Below are positions 14,203 through 22,551 of a DNA stretch of 39,655 bases, in pieces. The notes under the pieces are model-generated. The model was not told where the DNA came from, did no database searches, and was given only the letters and a program-made list of their open reading frames with translations. Each line of letters begins with the position of its first letter. Position 1 is the first letter of the stretch. The stretch is taken from positions 1 to 39,655 of the forward strand of contig DASUBU010000208.1 in the NCBI GenBank assembly GCA_035763125.1, read 5' to 3'. A program made the translations under genes and the position numbers. The stretch is from SMAG-U1939 sp035763125. GTDB lineage: Bacteria; Chloroflexota; Ktedonobacteria; Ktedonobacterales; JADMIN01.

Positions 14203-15708
14203 CTACTCTGGCTGCGCGGGGGTGGGCGCCGGTGCCGCCGCGGGTGGCGCCGGGACGTGTGGCTGGGCCACCGCCGCGTAGCCCTCGCGCCGCACGCGCA
14301 GATCGTAGAGCAGCGTGATATACATCACCGCTTGCAGCGGCGCCGTGAGTATCTGGACCAGCGGCACGATGACCAGATACGTGATCGCCGGATACAGCAG
14401 ACCCGCCTGGCTGGCGATGCCGCCTACCAGGCCGATCACCAGACCGATGATTATCAGCACGCCAAACGTTCGCCAGAAGTTGCGGCGGGTCAGATCCCAG
14501 CTCAGCGCCAACGCCCTGAATGGCCCGATGCGCTCGCTCGCCGCGGCGTAAGGCGCCAGGCCAAGCCGCGTCTGGAAGTAGAGGCTCCATAGCAGGATGA
14601 TGATGAACGTCAGGCACTCGATCAGCAGCACCCCGACGAATGTTGCAGCGAACGAGGCACCCGGCGCATTGGCACCGCTCGCGGAGAACCCCGCTCCTAG
14701 CGCACCCACGAAGACAAGCACCGCCGCCAGCGCCGCCACCAGCAGCACCCCCGCCAGCAGAATCAGGCTGTATAGCAGCGAGGTGAATAGCACGGCGAAG
14801 AGCCGTCGCAGCCCGCCGCCGAGGCTCGCGCCGATCCGAACCGGCCGGCCCAGCACCGCATCGCGCGCGGCGATGGCTAGCGCCCCAATCTGCCACGCGC
14901 CGAAGATGAAGCTCAGCACCAGCGCGCCACCCATGATGCCCAGATCGGTGAAGAGCTGATCGTAGGAGATCGGCGGCAGGCCCGGCACGCAGGTCGCTGG
15001 GTTGGTGCAGATCGGCTGCGTGTTAGCCGCTGTCAATACGCCCGAAAGCGCATCCAGGCCGATCAGGTGGTACAAGGTGATGACCACCACCCCACTGAGC
15101 GCAGCCGAGATGCCCGCCGGCAGCAGCGCGACCAGCAGCAGCTTCCACAGGCGCCGGCCGTAAAGCGTAAAGATCGCGCCTAGCAGCTCGCCGAAGGTGC
15201 GCGGCAGGGGCGCCAGCTCGCCGATGCCCACGCCGCCCGAACGGCCGTACGCGGGGTTGTAGTAGCCCGGCGGTGGTGGGGGCGGAAAGGCCCCGTAGCC
15301 GTACGGTGGCGGGGGTGCGCCGTAGCCCGGCGGCAGCGGCCCGTAGGGCGGCAGCGGTGGCGGGTAGCCCGGCGCACCGTAACCGCTTGCGAGCGGAGGG
15401 GCGGGCGGGAATGCGCCGGGAAGCGGCGCGCGCACCTCGAAGCCAGGCGGCCGCAGATCGGGGCGCAGCTGGTAAATCGCCTCCAGCGCTAGCCCGCCAT
15501 CGCCCGGTCGGGCCGGCTGGAACTCCACCAGTCCCGTCCCCGCCACGCGCAGCGCGATGGTCTCTGGATCTGGAGCCACCTGCCGCGCGTCCTGGATGCT
15601 GCCCAGCGCGATGGTCTGCTCGCCGATGCGCACACCCTCCGGCGTCACTCGCAGCTCCCTGCCATCGCGCAGGGGAATCGCCGGCTCAGGTTCCCCGCCA
15701 CTGCTCAT
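14203..15708 (-). CDS. Multi-pass membrane protein with Pro/Gly/Tyr-rich linker
   Basis: The product is 501 residues. The first ~90 residues are a soluble domain with alternating strands (ELRVTPEGVRIGEQTIALGS). Residues about 95-165 are a low-complexity linker of Pro, Gly and Tyr. The rest is a membrane domain with about six to seven helices, starting with PRTFGELLGAIFTLYGRRLW. That phrase is typical of bacterial proteins related to the glycerophosphoryl diester phosphodiesterase membrane domain and similar DUFs of unknown function. The tail is Ala/Pro-rich. ATG 15708 has GGGAG about 8 nt upstream. It is divergent from galT with a 183-nt gap. Function is unknown; the linker suggests a tethered cytoplasmic sensing or scaffold domain. 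Confidence 0.65.
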   Translation of the reverse strand: MSSGGEPEPAIPLRDGRELRVTPEGVRIGEQTIALGSIQDARQVAPDPETIALRVAGTGLVEFQPARPGDGGLALEAIYQLRPDLRPPGFEVRAPLPGAFPPAPPLASGYGAPGYPPPLPPYGPLPPGYGAPPPPYGYGAFPPPPPPGYYNPAYGRSGGVGIGELAPLPRTFGELLGAIFTLYGRRLWKLLLVALLPAGISAALSGVVVITLYHLIGLDALSGVLTAANTQPICTNPATCVPGLPPISYDQLFTDLGIMGGALVLSFIFGAWQIGALAIAARDAVLGRPVRIGASLGGGLRRLFAVLFTSLLYSLILLAGVLLVAALAAVLVFVGALGAGFSASGANAPGASFAATFVGVLLIECLTFIIILLWSLYFQTRLGLAPYAAASERIGPFRALALSWDLTRRNFWRTFGVLIIIGLVIGLVGGIASQAGLLYPAITYLVIVPLVQILTAPLQAVMYITLLYDLRVRREGYAAVAQPHVPAPPAAAPAPTPAQPE

Positions 15709-15751
15709 GAGGCGCTCCCTCTTCTGGGCGGCAACGCCACCGCCAGCGATT

Positions 15752-15780
15752 ATCCTATCAGGCGCACTCTATCTACGCAA
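15752..15780 (-). promoter_or_regulatory. Possible promoter of the linker membrane protein
   Basis: On the minus strand TTGCGT (15775-15780) and TAGGAT (15752-15757) are 17 bp apart, about 44 bp before the start codon at 15708. Both boxes match the consensus only partly. Confidence 0.35.
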
Positions 15781-15841
15781 CACGCCCCTAGACAGAGCGA
15801 AGAGCGCATTTCCGCCGCGTTTCCATCGAGCGTCCGACTTC

Positions 15842-15851
15842 CAGTATACTG
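15842..15851 (+). promoter_or_regulatory. galT -10 region within a palindrome
   Basis: CAGTATACTG is a perfect 10-bp palindrome containing the -10-like TATACT (15845-15850), about 41 bp before galT. The -35 region is weak (TTCCAT or similar), so an activator, or a repressor binding the palindrome, may control it. Confidence 0.4.
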
Positions 15852-15891
15852 AACTGGCGGTAGACTGCGCGAATACTCTCTGGGAGTCGGC

Positions 15892-16854
15892 ATGGCAGGG
15901 CCAACTGATAGTGAACAAGCGCGCAACACGGCGCCCTCCGAGAGCGCCGCGCCAGCGGCGGAGACGCGCCTGGTCTGGAACCCCTTCCTCGGCGAGCATA
16001 CCGGGCAGGCCCCGGCGCGCATGCAGCGCCGCGAGCTGGCCGACGAGTGCCCCTTCTGCGCCGACCTGACGACCGGACGCGTGGCGTCCGGCACCCAGGC
16101 CTGGATTCGGCCCAACGATTTCCCCGCCTTTCGTCCCCCTACCGGCGAGTGCTACATCCTGATCTACAGTCCCGAGCACGAGCGCAACTTTGCCGACCTC
16201 ACGCCACCGGAGGCGCTGGGCGTGCTCGATCTGTGGCAGCGTATCTATCGCGACCTTGCGCCGCGCTACGCCGCCGTCATGACGTGGGAGACCTTCGGCG
16301 AGGCCATCGGCCAGACGCAGCGCCATCCCCACGGCCAGACCTACGCCCTCTCGGCGCTGCCCGATATGCTCGCCCGCGAGCGCGATCTCGTCGCGCGCGA
16401 GGACGAAGCGGGCCGCTCCTGCCCCTTCTGTGCCGAGCGCGAGCGGGAGGCCGCTGGCCCGCGCGCGGTCGTCGCCGGCGAGCACTGGACCGCCTTCGTC
16501 CCGCCGTATGCCCGCTATCCGTATCAGCTTCGCGTGACGGCCCGCCGGCATATGCCATCGGTGGCGGAGGTCGCCGCCGGAGCCGAGGCAGAGGAGCTGG
16601 CGAGACTCTTGCCGCGCCTGATCCGTGCGTACAATCACGTCTTTCAGGCGCCAATGCCCTACATGCTCGCTCTGCACCAGCTCGACGACGCCCACTTCCA
16701 CTTCCATGTCGAGCTGTTGCCCGTCGGGCGCGCGCCCGGCAAGCTCAAGCTGGCCGCCAGCAGCGAGATGGCTTTCGGCTTCTGGATGAACGACTCCTTC
16801 CCCGAAGACAAGGCTGCAGAGCTGCGCGCCGCGCTCGAAGCGCAGCCGGAGTAG
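15892..16854 (+). CDS. galT: Galactose-1-phosphate uridylyltransferase
   Basis: The product is 320 residues, about the usual bacterial length. The catalytic histidine triad is HPHGQTYA in QTQRHPHGQTYALSALP, where the His after Pro is the uridylylated residue in E. coli GalT (HPH). Two CPFC motifs, in DECPFCADLTTG and SCPFCAERE, look like metal-binding pairs of the HIT-like fold. LHQLDDAHFHFHVELLP near the end is the second-domain histidine cluster. It exchanges UMP between UDP-glucose and galactose-1-phosphate in the Leloir pathway. ATG 15892 has GGGAG about 5-9 nt upstream. It leads a probable operon with an acetyltransferase gene and galK; no galE is seen in the window. Confidence 0.93.
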   Translation: MAGPTDSEQARNTAPSESAAPAAETRLVWNPFLGEHTGQAPARMQRRELADECPFCADLTTGRVASGTQAWIRPNDFPAFRPPTGECYILIYSPEHERNFADLTPPEALGVLDLWQRIYRDLAPRYAAVMTWETFGEAIGQTQRHPHGQTYALSALPDMLARERDLVAREDEAGRSCPFCAEREREAAGPRAVVAGEHWTAFVPPYARYPYQLRVTARRHMPSVAEVAAGAEAEELARLLPRLIRAYNHVFQAPMPYMLALHQLDDAHFHFHVELLPVGRAPGKLKLAASSEMAFGFWMNDSFPEDKAAELRAALEAQPE

Positions 16855-16946
16855 TGCGTAATTGCTGGTCCTGCGACGTCGTGCTATCCTCGGTGGGCTG
16901 GCGGGATAGCGTTGCTGGCGTGGTAGCCGCGAGAGGAGTACTTCAA

Positions 16947-17789
16947 TTGCAGATGTATCGGTTGGCGCAGCGCGACGCGCACCTCGCTGGGTCGGTCTTT
17001 GCCGCCCTGGAGCACCACCTCGCCGTGCTGAGCGCGCTGGCCGGCGAGACGCCGGCTGAGATCTACGTGGACGATCCGGCGCACCCACAGGCGGGCCTGC
17101 TGTTGCCGGCGAACCGGCATCGCATCTATGTGGCCGGCGTAGCGACGCCCGATTTCGTCACCGCGGTGGCAGCGGTGCTTCGCCAGCGCTATCTGCCAGC
17201 CGGGCAGGCCGCGCAACCCTCGGACGCGATCGTCTACTATGCGCCGGACAGGTGGGGCCCGGCGCTGGCGGAACAGCTCGCCGGCGTCCAGACGTGGGAG
17301 GCCGAGCGCCGTTACTATCGCCTGCGCCTGGGTCCAGACGCGCCGTCCTTCCCAGTGCCAGCCGGATTCACGCTGCGGCAGATCGAGGCTGCCGTGCTGG
17401 ACGACCACGCGCTGCTCAACTGCGACGAGCTGGTCGCGGAGGTGTTGTCGGAGTCGCCATCGGTCGAGGAGTTCCTTCAGCACAAGCTCGGCTACTGCGC
17501 TCAACAGGGCCAGGAGCTTGCCGGCTGGTGCCTGAGTGAGTACAACCATGCCGGGCGCTGCGAGATCGGCATCGAGACGGTGGCGCCGTACAGGCGGCAG
17601 GGGATCGGGCTCGCCACCGCCGCGGCGACGCTCGCCCTCGCCGCCCGCCAGGGCATCCGCGAGGTCGGCTGGCACTGCTGGGGCGACAATGCTGCTTCGA
17701 TCGGCCTCGCCACCCGCCTGGGCTTCGAGGAAGTGGCCCGCTATCGTGTGCTGTTTTGCCACTTCGACGCAGCCAGCGCCAACGCGTAG
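16947..17789 (+). CDS. GNAT-family acetyltransferase
   Basis: The product is about 280 residues. The C-terminal half carries the GNAT acetyl-CoA binding loop RRQGIGLATAAA, followed by ALAARQGIREVGWHCWGDNAASIGLATRLGFEE, the usual NxxSxxLxxKxGF-type end. The N-terminal half has a strand/helix pattern without a motif I know; the whole resembles the larger two-part GNAT family (GNAT_acetyltran). TTG 16947 is 8 nt from GAGAGGAG, and ATG 16953 is six bases further, so the true start is one of the two. It sits 92 nt after galT and 35 nt before galK, suggesting a link with galactose or a sugar derivative, but its substrate is unknown. Confidence 0.75.
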   Translation: MQMYRLAQRDAHLAGSVFAALEHHLAVLSALAGETPAEIYVDDPAHPQAGLLLPANRHRIYVAGVATPDFVTAVAAVLRQRYLPAGQAAQPSDAIVYYAPDRWGPALAEQLAGVQTWEAERRYYRLRLGPDAPSFPVPAGFTLRQIEAAVLDDHALLNCDELVAEVLSESPSVEEFLQHKLGYCAQQGQELAGWCLSEYNHAGRCEIGIETVAPYRRQGIGLATAAATLALAARQGIREVGWHCWGDNAASIGLATRLGFEEVARYRVLFCHFDAASANA

Positions 17790-17824
17790 GGCGCGCGGCA
17801 TGCTGCCTGGTGTATGCTGATCGT

Positions 17825-19141
17825 ATGCAACACTCCGCATCCGAGGACGTGGGCCATGCGGGCAGTCCGGCGATGCTTCCCGAGCCGGCGCAGCGCGCCC
17901 TGGCCGACTACCGCGAGCATTTCGGCCGCCCCGACGACACGCGCCCGATCACGGTGGCCTGGGCGCCGGGGCGCGTCAACCTGATCGGTGAGCATACAGA
18001 CTACAACGAGGGTCTGGTGCTGCCGGTGGCGGTGGATCGCTACGTCGCGCTCGCCGGACGGCCCACCACGGCGGGCGCGACCACCACCTGCTATTCGGTC
18101 CACCATCGGCGCGCCGCGTCGTTCGGCGCCGCGCGCTCCGCGCTGCGCAATGACCGACGGCGGCTGCCGCTCTTCGCGCGCTACGTGCGTGGGGTGCTGG
18201 CGGAGCTGGCAACACTGCCGGGGGCGCCGCGCGTGCCAGCCTTCGACGCCGCGATTGCCGGCGATGTGCCGGTGGGCGGCGGCATGAGCTCCTCGGCCGC
18301 GCTGACCGTCGCAATCGCCACGCTCGCCGGCGCCCTGAGTGGGCCAGCGCTCGATCCGCTCGACACCGCGCGCCTCTGCCAGCACGCCGAGCAGCACAGC
18401 ACCGGCGTCCAGGTCGGCATCATGGATCAGGCCGCTTCGTGCCTGGGCCGCCCAGGCAGCGCGCTCTTCCTCGACTGCCGGTCGCTCGCCTACGAGCACG
18501 TGCCGGTCGCCCTGCCGGATGTCGCGCTGGCGGTCTTCGATACCGGCGTGTCGCGCTCGCTGGCCGCCGTCGGCTACAACGAGCGCCGCGCCCAGTGTGA
18601 GGCCGCGGTTGCTCTGCTGACGGCCGCCATCCATGCGCAACAGCCCGCACGGAGCATCACCGCCCTGCGCGACATCACGCCCGGCGACCTCGCGCGCTAT
18701 GGCCAAGCGCTGCCTGAGCCGCTGCTGCGCCGCGCGCGCCACGTCGTCACGGAGAACGAACGCGTGCGCGAGGCGATAGCGGCGCTGCGCGCCGGTGACG
18801 CGGCACGCCTTGGCGCACTGCTTGACGCCTCGCACGCCAGCCTGCGCGACGACTATGAGGTGAGCTGCCCGGAGCTGGATGCCGCGGTCGAGATCGGCCG
18901 CAGCGTGCCCGGCGTCCTCGGCGCCCGCCTGATGGGTGCCGGCTTCGGCGGCAGCGTACTGCTGCTCGCCCGCGACGACGCCCTGCCGGCGCTGAAGGCC
19001 GCGCTCGCCTCGGCCTATCCCCCCCGCACCGGCCGCATCGGCACGCTGCACGTCTGCCGCATCGCGGGCACGCGCGGCACGGCGACCCTCCCTGCCGCGG
19101 AGGACGATACTCTGCCGGCGGTGCGCTCGGCGATGCCTTGA
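17825..19141 (+). CDS. galK: Galactokinase
   Basis: The product is 438 residues from ATG 17825, longer than the typical 380-400. The galactokinase signature GRVNLIGEHTDYNEG is at about residues 49-63. The GHMP-kinase ATP loop is VPVGGGMSSSAALTVA. MDQAASCLGRPG supplies the catalytic Asp, and the C-terminal GARLMGAGFGGSVLLL is motif 3. It phosphorylates galactose with ATP. The extra length is a short N-terminal lead and Ala/Arg-rich loops; a start at ATG 17873 would shorten it by 16 residues. Neither start has a strong ribosome site. It follows the acetyltransferase gene by 35 nt, in an operon with galT. Its stop codon overlaps the -35 box of the proS promoter. Confidence 0.93.
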   Translation: MQHSASEDVGHAGSPAMLPEPAQRALADYREHFGRPDDTRPITVAWAPGRVNLIGEHTDYNEGLVLPVAVDRYVALAGRPTTAGATTTCYSVHHRRAASFGAARSALRNDRRRLPLFARYVRGVLAELATLPGAPRVPAFDAAIAGDVPVGGGMSSSAALTVAIATLAGALSGPALDPLDTARLCQHAEQHSTGVQVGIMDQAASCLGRPGSALFLDCRSLAYEHVPVALPDVALAVFDTGVSRSLAAVGYNERRAQCEAAVALLTAAIHAQQPARSITALRDITPGDLARYGQALPEPLLRRARHVVTENERVREAIAALRAGDAARLGALLDASHASLRDDYEVSCPELDAAVEIGRSVPGVLGARLMGAGFGGSVLLLARDDALPALKAALASAYPPRTGRIGTLHVCRIAGTRGTATLPAAEDDTLPAVRSAMP

Positions 19142-19167
19142 CACCGTTGCGGGCCGGGCGATACACT
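19138..19167 (+). promoter_or_regulatory. Promoter of the proS T-box transcript
   Basis: TTGACA (19138-19143) and TACACT (19162-19167) are 18 bp apart. The -35 box overlaps the galK stop codon. Transcription should begin near 19174 and run straight into the T-box leader. Confidence 0.65.
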
Positions 19168-19179
19168 GTTCGCAGCACG

Positions 19180-19516
19180 TATCGCGATACGTCCCCAAGT
19201 GATCGGGAGCAGTACGCGGAGCGCGCATCCCACACAGCGAGCCGGGAGGGTGTAAGCCGGCAGGGACGCCCCGCCGAACCGGCCCGAGCGTAAACCGCGG
19301 CCGAAGCCCGCCAGCGCGCAGCGCGACAACCCAGCGCAGCCGCCGCGAGCGAGCGTAAGGCCGCCGGAGGTCCCCCCGTTACCGTGGGACGCCGCGTCGC
19401 CGAATTGCCGGCCGCGCGGGCAGAGCGAGATGCGGGCAACCGCGTCTCAAGCGAGGTGGTACCGCGGGAGCGATGATCCCGCCCTCGAAGCGTGAGGCTT
19501 CAGGGCGGGTTTTTTG
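19180..19516 (+). ncRNA. T-box riboswitch, proline-responsive (predicted)
   Basis: The leader before proS holds the elements of a T-box in the right order. AGTA (19211-19214) lies on the 5' side of a stem closed by TCGGG (19203-19207) with CCCGA (19283-19287). Just inside the 3' side the triplet CCG (19279-19281), a proline codon, could be the specifier. The T-box GAGGTGGTACCGCGG is at 19453-19467. Its UGGU would pair with an ACCA tRNA end, and CGCGG (19463-19467) can pair with CCGCG (19440-19444) to form the antiterminator. The terminator follows. Uncharged proline tRNA should favour read-through. Stems between 19290 and 19430 were not resolved. Confidence 0.88.
19478..19516 (+). terminator. 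Intrinsic terminator of the T-box
   Basis: CCCGCCCT (19478-19485) pairs with AGGGCGGG (19502-19509), with an inner GAAGC/GCTTC helix, followed by a run of T. It overlaps the region that would otherwise extend the antiterminator. Confidence 0.9.
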
Positions 19517-19554
19517 TTGGCCGGATCCGCCTCAAGCGCAAAGGAGCATGACAC

Positions 19555-21036
19555 ATGGCAGACAAGACCGAGACAACGGGGACAGACGACAAATTCGTCG
19601 AGGATCTGGCCGAGAAGGACGACTTCTCGCAGTGGTATCTCGACCTGGTCTACAAGGCGGGCCTGGCCGACGAATCTCCTGTGCGCGGCTGCATGGTCAT
19701 CCGGCCCTACGGCTTCGCGCTGTGGGAGAACATGCAGCAGGCGATGGACCGGCGCATCAAGGCCACCGGCCACGAGAACGCCTACTTCCCCCTCTTCATC
19801 CCCGCCAGCTTCCTGGAGAAGGAGGCCGAGCACGTCGAGGGCTTCGCGCCCGAGGTAGCCGTGGTGACGCGCGCCGGCGGCGAGGAGCTGGCCGAACCTT
19901 TGGTTGTGCGGCCTACCTCCGAGACGGTCATCGGCCACATGTACGCCAAGTGGGTGCAGAGCTACCGCGATCTGCCCCTGCTCTACAACACGTGGAACAA
20001 CGTCGTGCGCTGGGAGAAGCGCACACGCCCCTTCCTGCGCACGACGGAGTTCCTCTGGCAGGAGGGCCACACCGTCCACCGCACCGAGGAGGACGCCGAG
20101 GACGAGACGCTGCTGATCCTCAACGACGTCTACTACGACTTCTTCGTCAAGGAGCTGGCGATCCCCGGCATCCGTGGACGCAAGACCGAGAGCGAGCGCT
20201 TCCCCGGCGCGCTGCGGACCTACACCATCGAGGCGATGATGGGCGACGGCAAGGCGCTGCAGGGCGCCACCTCGCACAACCTCGGACAGAACTTCGCGCG
20301 CAGCTTCGACATCAGCTTCCAGGATGCCGACGGGCAGGTCAAGACGGCCTGGACGACGAGCTGGGGCGCCAGCACGCGCATGGTCGGCGCGCTGATCATG
20401 GTCCACGGCGACGAGAACGGCCTGCGCATGCCTCCTCGCGTCGCGCCCATCCAGGCGGTGATCGTGCCCATCTGGCGCAAAGATGCCGAGCGCGAGGCAG
20501 TCGCGGCGGCCGTCGCCGAGGTCGAGGCCGCGCTGAAGGCGGCGGGCGTGCGCGTGCGCGCGGACTGGCGCGAGGAGCGCCCCGGCTTCAAGTACAACGA
20601 CTGGGAGCTGCGCGGCGTGCCCGTGCGGATCGAGATCGGCCCCCGCGACGCGGCCAGCGGCCAGGTGGTGCTGGTGCCCCGCACCGACCGCACGGCCAAA
20701 GAGACCGTCGCAAAAGACGCGGTGGCCCGCCGTGTGCCAGAGCTACTGGAACAGATCCATCAGACGCTCTACGACCAGGCGCTCGCCTTCCGTCGCGGCC
20801 GTACGTATCAAGTACAGAGCTACGACGAGCTCAAGGCGCTGATGGCCGACCGCGAACGTTTGGGCTTCGTAGAGGGCTGGTGGTGCGGCGACGCGGCGTG
20901 CGAGGCCGAGATCAAGGCCGAGACGCAGGCGACGATTCGCTGCCTGCCCATCGAGGAGCGGCCCGAGGGCTCTGGCCCCTGTGTCCACTGCGGACGCGAA
21001 GGCCACGCGTGGGCCGTCTTCGGCAAGGCGTACTAG
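19555..21036 (+). CDS. proS: Prolyl-tRNA synthetase, short archaeal/eukaryote-like form
   Basis: The product is 493 residues. Class II synthetase motifs are visible: motif 2 in WNNVVRWEKRTRPFLRTTEFLWQEGHT and the ATP/tRNA region VRPTSETVIGHMYAKW. It lacks the ~180-residue editing insert of long bacterial ProS. The C-terminus has a zinc-type domain with CGDAACEAEIK and later CVHCGREGHAWAVFGKAY, ending in Tyr as in archaeal-type ProS. It charges tRNA-Pro in the cytoplasm. AAAGGAG lies about 8 nt before ATG 19555. It is the only gene seen behind the T-box, which matches proline-specific control. Short-form ProS occurs in several bacterial groups including Chloroflexota, so it need not mean recent transfer. 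Confidence 0.95.
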   Translation: MADKTETTGTDDKFVEDLAEKDDFSQWYLDLVYKAGLADESPVRGCMVIRPYGFALWENMQQAMDRRIKATGHENAYFPLFIPASFLEKEAEHVEGFAPEVAVVTRAGGEELAEPLVVRPTSETVIGHMYAKWVQSYRDLPLLYNTWNNVVRWEKRTRPFLRTTEFLWQEGHTVHRTEEDAEDETLLILNDVYYDFFVKELAIPGIRGRKTESERFPGALRTYTIEAMMGDGKALQGATSHNLGQNFARSFDISFQDADGQVKTAWTTSWGASTRMVGALIMVHGDENGLRMPPRVAPIQAVIVPIWRKDAEREAVAAAVAEVEAALKAAGVRVRADWREERPGFKYNDWELRGVPVRIEIGPRDAASGQVVLVPRTDRTAKETVAKDAVARRVPELLEQIHQTLYDQALAFRRGRTYQVQSYDELKALMADRERLGFVEGWWCGDAACEAEIKAETQATIRCLPIEERPEGSGPCVHCGREGHAWAVFGKAY

Positions 21037-21174
21037 TCGGGCGTGCTAGCCCATTCGGCGGGCTGGCCGGACGTGTCGGCCCGCTGTATACTCTGCCTCA
21101 CGCCGTCATTCGCGCGGCCGGCCACATGGGAGGCCCATCGCGGTCCGCCCGGTGGCGCGCAAAGGAGCGTCGGA

Positions 21175-21672
21175 ATGAAAGCCGTTATTCTGGGCAGCGG
21201 GCGCGTTGGCGCGACGCTGGCGCAGATTCTGTTGAATGAAGGCCACGACGTGACCATCATTGACCAGAATGCCGATTCGTTCAACCGCCTCGGCGCGAGC
21301 TTCCCCGAAGAGAAGACCGTGCTGGGCAATGGGGTGGACGAGGATGTGTTGCGCCGCGCTGGCATCGAGGATGCCGATGCGTTCGTCGCCGTCACCAACG
21401 GCGACAACCGCAATATCTTGGCGGCCCAGATCGCCAAACATGTGTTTCACGTGCGGCGGGTCATGTGTCGCATCTACGACCCCATCCGCCAGGAGACGTA
21501 CAACGGACTGGGCCTGGAGTCCATCTGCCCGACGATCATCGGCGCCAAGCTCTTCCGCGACGCCCTGCTCAATCCCATCACCCGCAGCAGCTCGGTGACC
21601 CACTCGCTGGCGCAGGGCCGTAGCGTGCCCGTCACGCCGGTCGAGCGCGAGCGCACGGTCAGCCGCGGCTAG
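21175..21672 (+). CDS. RCK-N domain protein, TrkA/KtrA-like
   Basis: The product is 165 residues. The N-terminus has a Rossmann dinucleotide loop (MKAVILGSGRVGATLAQIL) and DVTIIDQN with the acidic residue that binds the ribose. LGNGVDEDVLRRAGIEDADAFVAVT is typical of RCK-N (TrkA-N) domains. There is no room for a full TrkA-C (RCK-C) domain, and the tail from about residue 135 is polar. Such proteins gate Trk/Ktr potassium channels in response to NAD(H) or ATP/ADP. ATG 21175 has AAAGGAG 8 nt upstream. It is followed 21 nt later by a second RCK gene; no TrkH/KtrB membrane subunit is in the window. Confidence 0.85.
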   Translation: MKAVILGSGRVGATLAQILLNEGHDVTIIDQNADSFNRLGASFPEEKTVLGNGVDEDVLRRAGIEDADAFVAVTNGDNRNILAAQIAKHVFHVRRVMCRIYDPIRQETYNGLGLESICPTIIGAKLFRDALLNPITRSSSVTHSLAQGRSVPVTPVERERTVSRG

Positions 21673-21693
21673 CCCGGCGCCAAGAGGACGGCT

Positions 21694-22359
21694 ATGTATA
21701 TTCTGATCGGCGGAGGCGGCCAGGTCGGCCTCTACCTCACCAAGGGCTTGCTCGAACAAGGGCACGAGGTGCTGCTGCTGGAGAAGGATTTCCGGCGCGT
21801 CAAGCAGCTCCAGGAAGAGCTGGGCACCTCGGTAGTGCAGGGTGACGCCTGCGAGGCACGCACGCTGGAGAACGTCGGCTGCGAGCGCGCCAATCTGGTG
21901 ATCGCCGTCACCGGCGATGACGAAGACAACCTCGTGATCTGCCAGCTCGCCAAGGCGCGCTTCAAGGTTCCGCGCACCATCGCGCGCGTCAATAACCCGC
22001 GCTACGACGAGCTGTTCAGCCAATTGGGCATTGACGTGACGGTCAGCCCCACGCGCACCATCCTGCATATGATCGAGGCCGAGATTCCGCATCGCGCTGT
22101 CGTGCCCTTGATGACGCTGACCCAGGCGGGCCTACAATTCGTCGAGGTCACCGTGCCGGAAGACTCTCCCAACGCCTACAAGACGCTGCGCTCGCTCGAT
22201 CTGCCGGCCACGGTCAACCTTGCCCTGGTCGTGCGCGGCCACCAGAATATCACCCCTACTGGTGAGACCGAGATCGTGCCCGAGGACCGTGTCTTCGCGC
22301 TGGTCACCGACGAGGGCGAAGCGGCGCTGCGGGCGGCCCTGCTGCCCGAGACAGCATGA
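21694..22359 (+). CDS. TrkA-like potassium uptake regulator with RCK-N and RCK-C
   Basis: The product is 221 residues. The N-terminal RCK-N domain begins MYILIGGGGQVGLYLTKGLL, with EVLLLEKD as ribose-binding strand and VVQGDACEARTLENVG. From about residue 140 a TrkA-C domain follows (VEVTVPEDSPNAYKTLRSLDLPATVNLALVVR ... EDRVFALV). This is the full KtrA/TrkA layout that its shorter neighbour lacks, so the two may form a mixed ring on one potassium transporter. AGAGG precedes ATG 21694. The gene pair is probably co-transcribed; the next gene is 192 nt away. Confidence 0.87.
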   Translation: MYILIGGGGQVGLYLTKGLLEQGHEVLLLEKDFRRVKQLQEELGTSVVQGDACEARTLENVGCERANLVIAVTGDDEDNLVICQLAKARFKVPRTIARVNNPRYDELFSQLGIDVTVSPTRTILHMIEAEIPHRAVVPLMTLTQAGLQFVEVTVPEDSPNAYKTLRSLDLPATVNLALVVRGHQNITPTGETEIVPEDRVFALVTDEGEAALRAALLPETA

Positions 22360-22551
22360 GGACACTCCCCCAGAGCGGATACAGTGGGAAAGCGCGTGTA
22401 AAGAGATTGGGCAGGTGGATGTCCCTGGCGCGGACGGTCGCGAGTCAAAGAAAGCAGCGACCGTTTTCGGCGCGCCGGCCGGACGCTACAGTCACCACAG
22501 GCACTCATACACTATTGCCGGCGTGCTCCTATCTCTGGATTGGAGGCTGCC

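Noticed and set aside
17741..19228. A 495-codon minus-strand frame opposite galK
   Set aside because: It is Arg/Ala-rich and without domains, while galK on the other strand has all GHMP motifs.
22360..22551. Possible gene between trkA and the repeat protein
   Set aside because: Frames crossing this gap lack start sites and fall mostly in the flanking genes. I see no clear feature in it.
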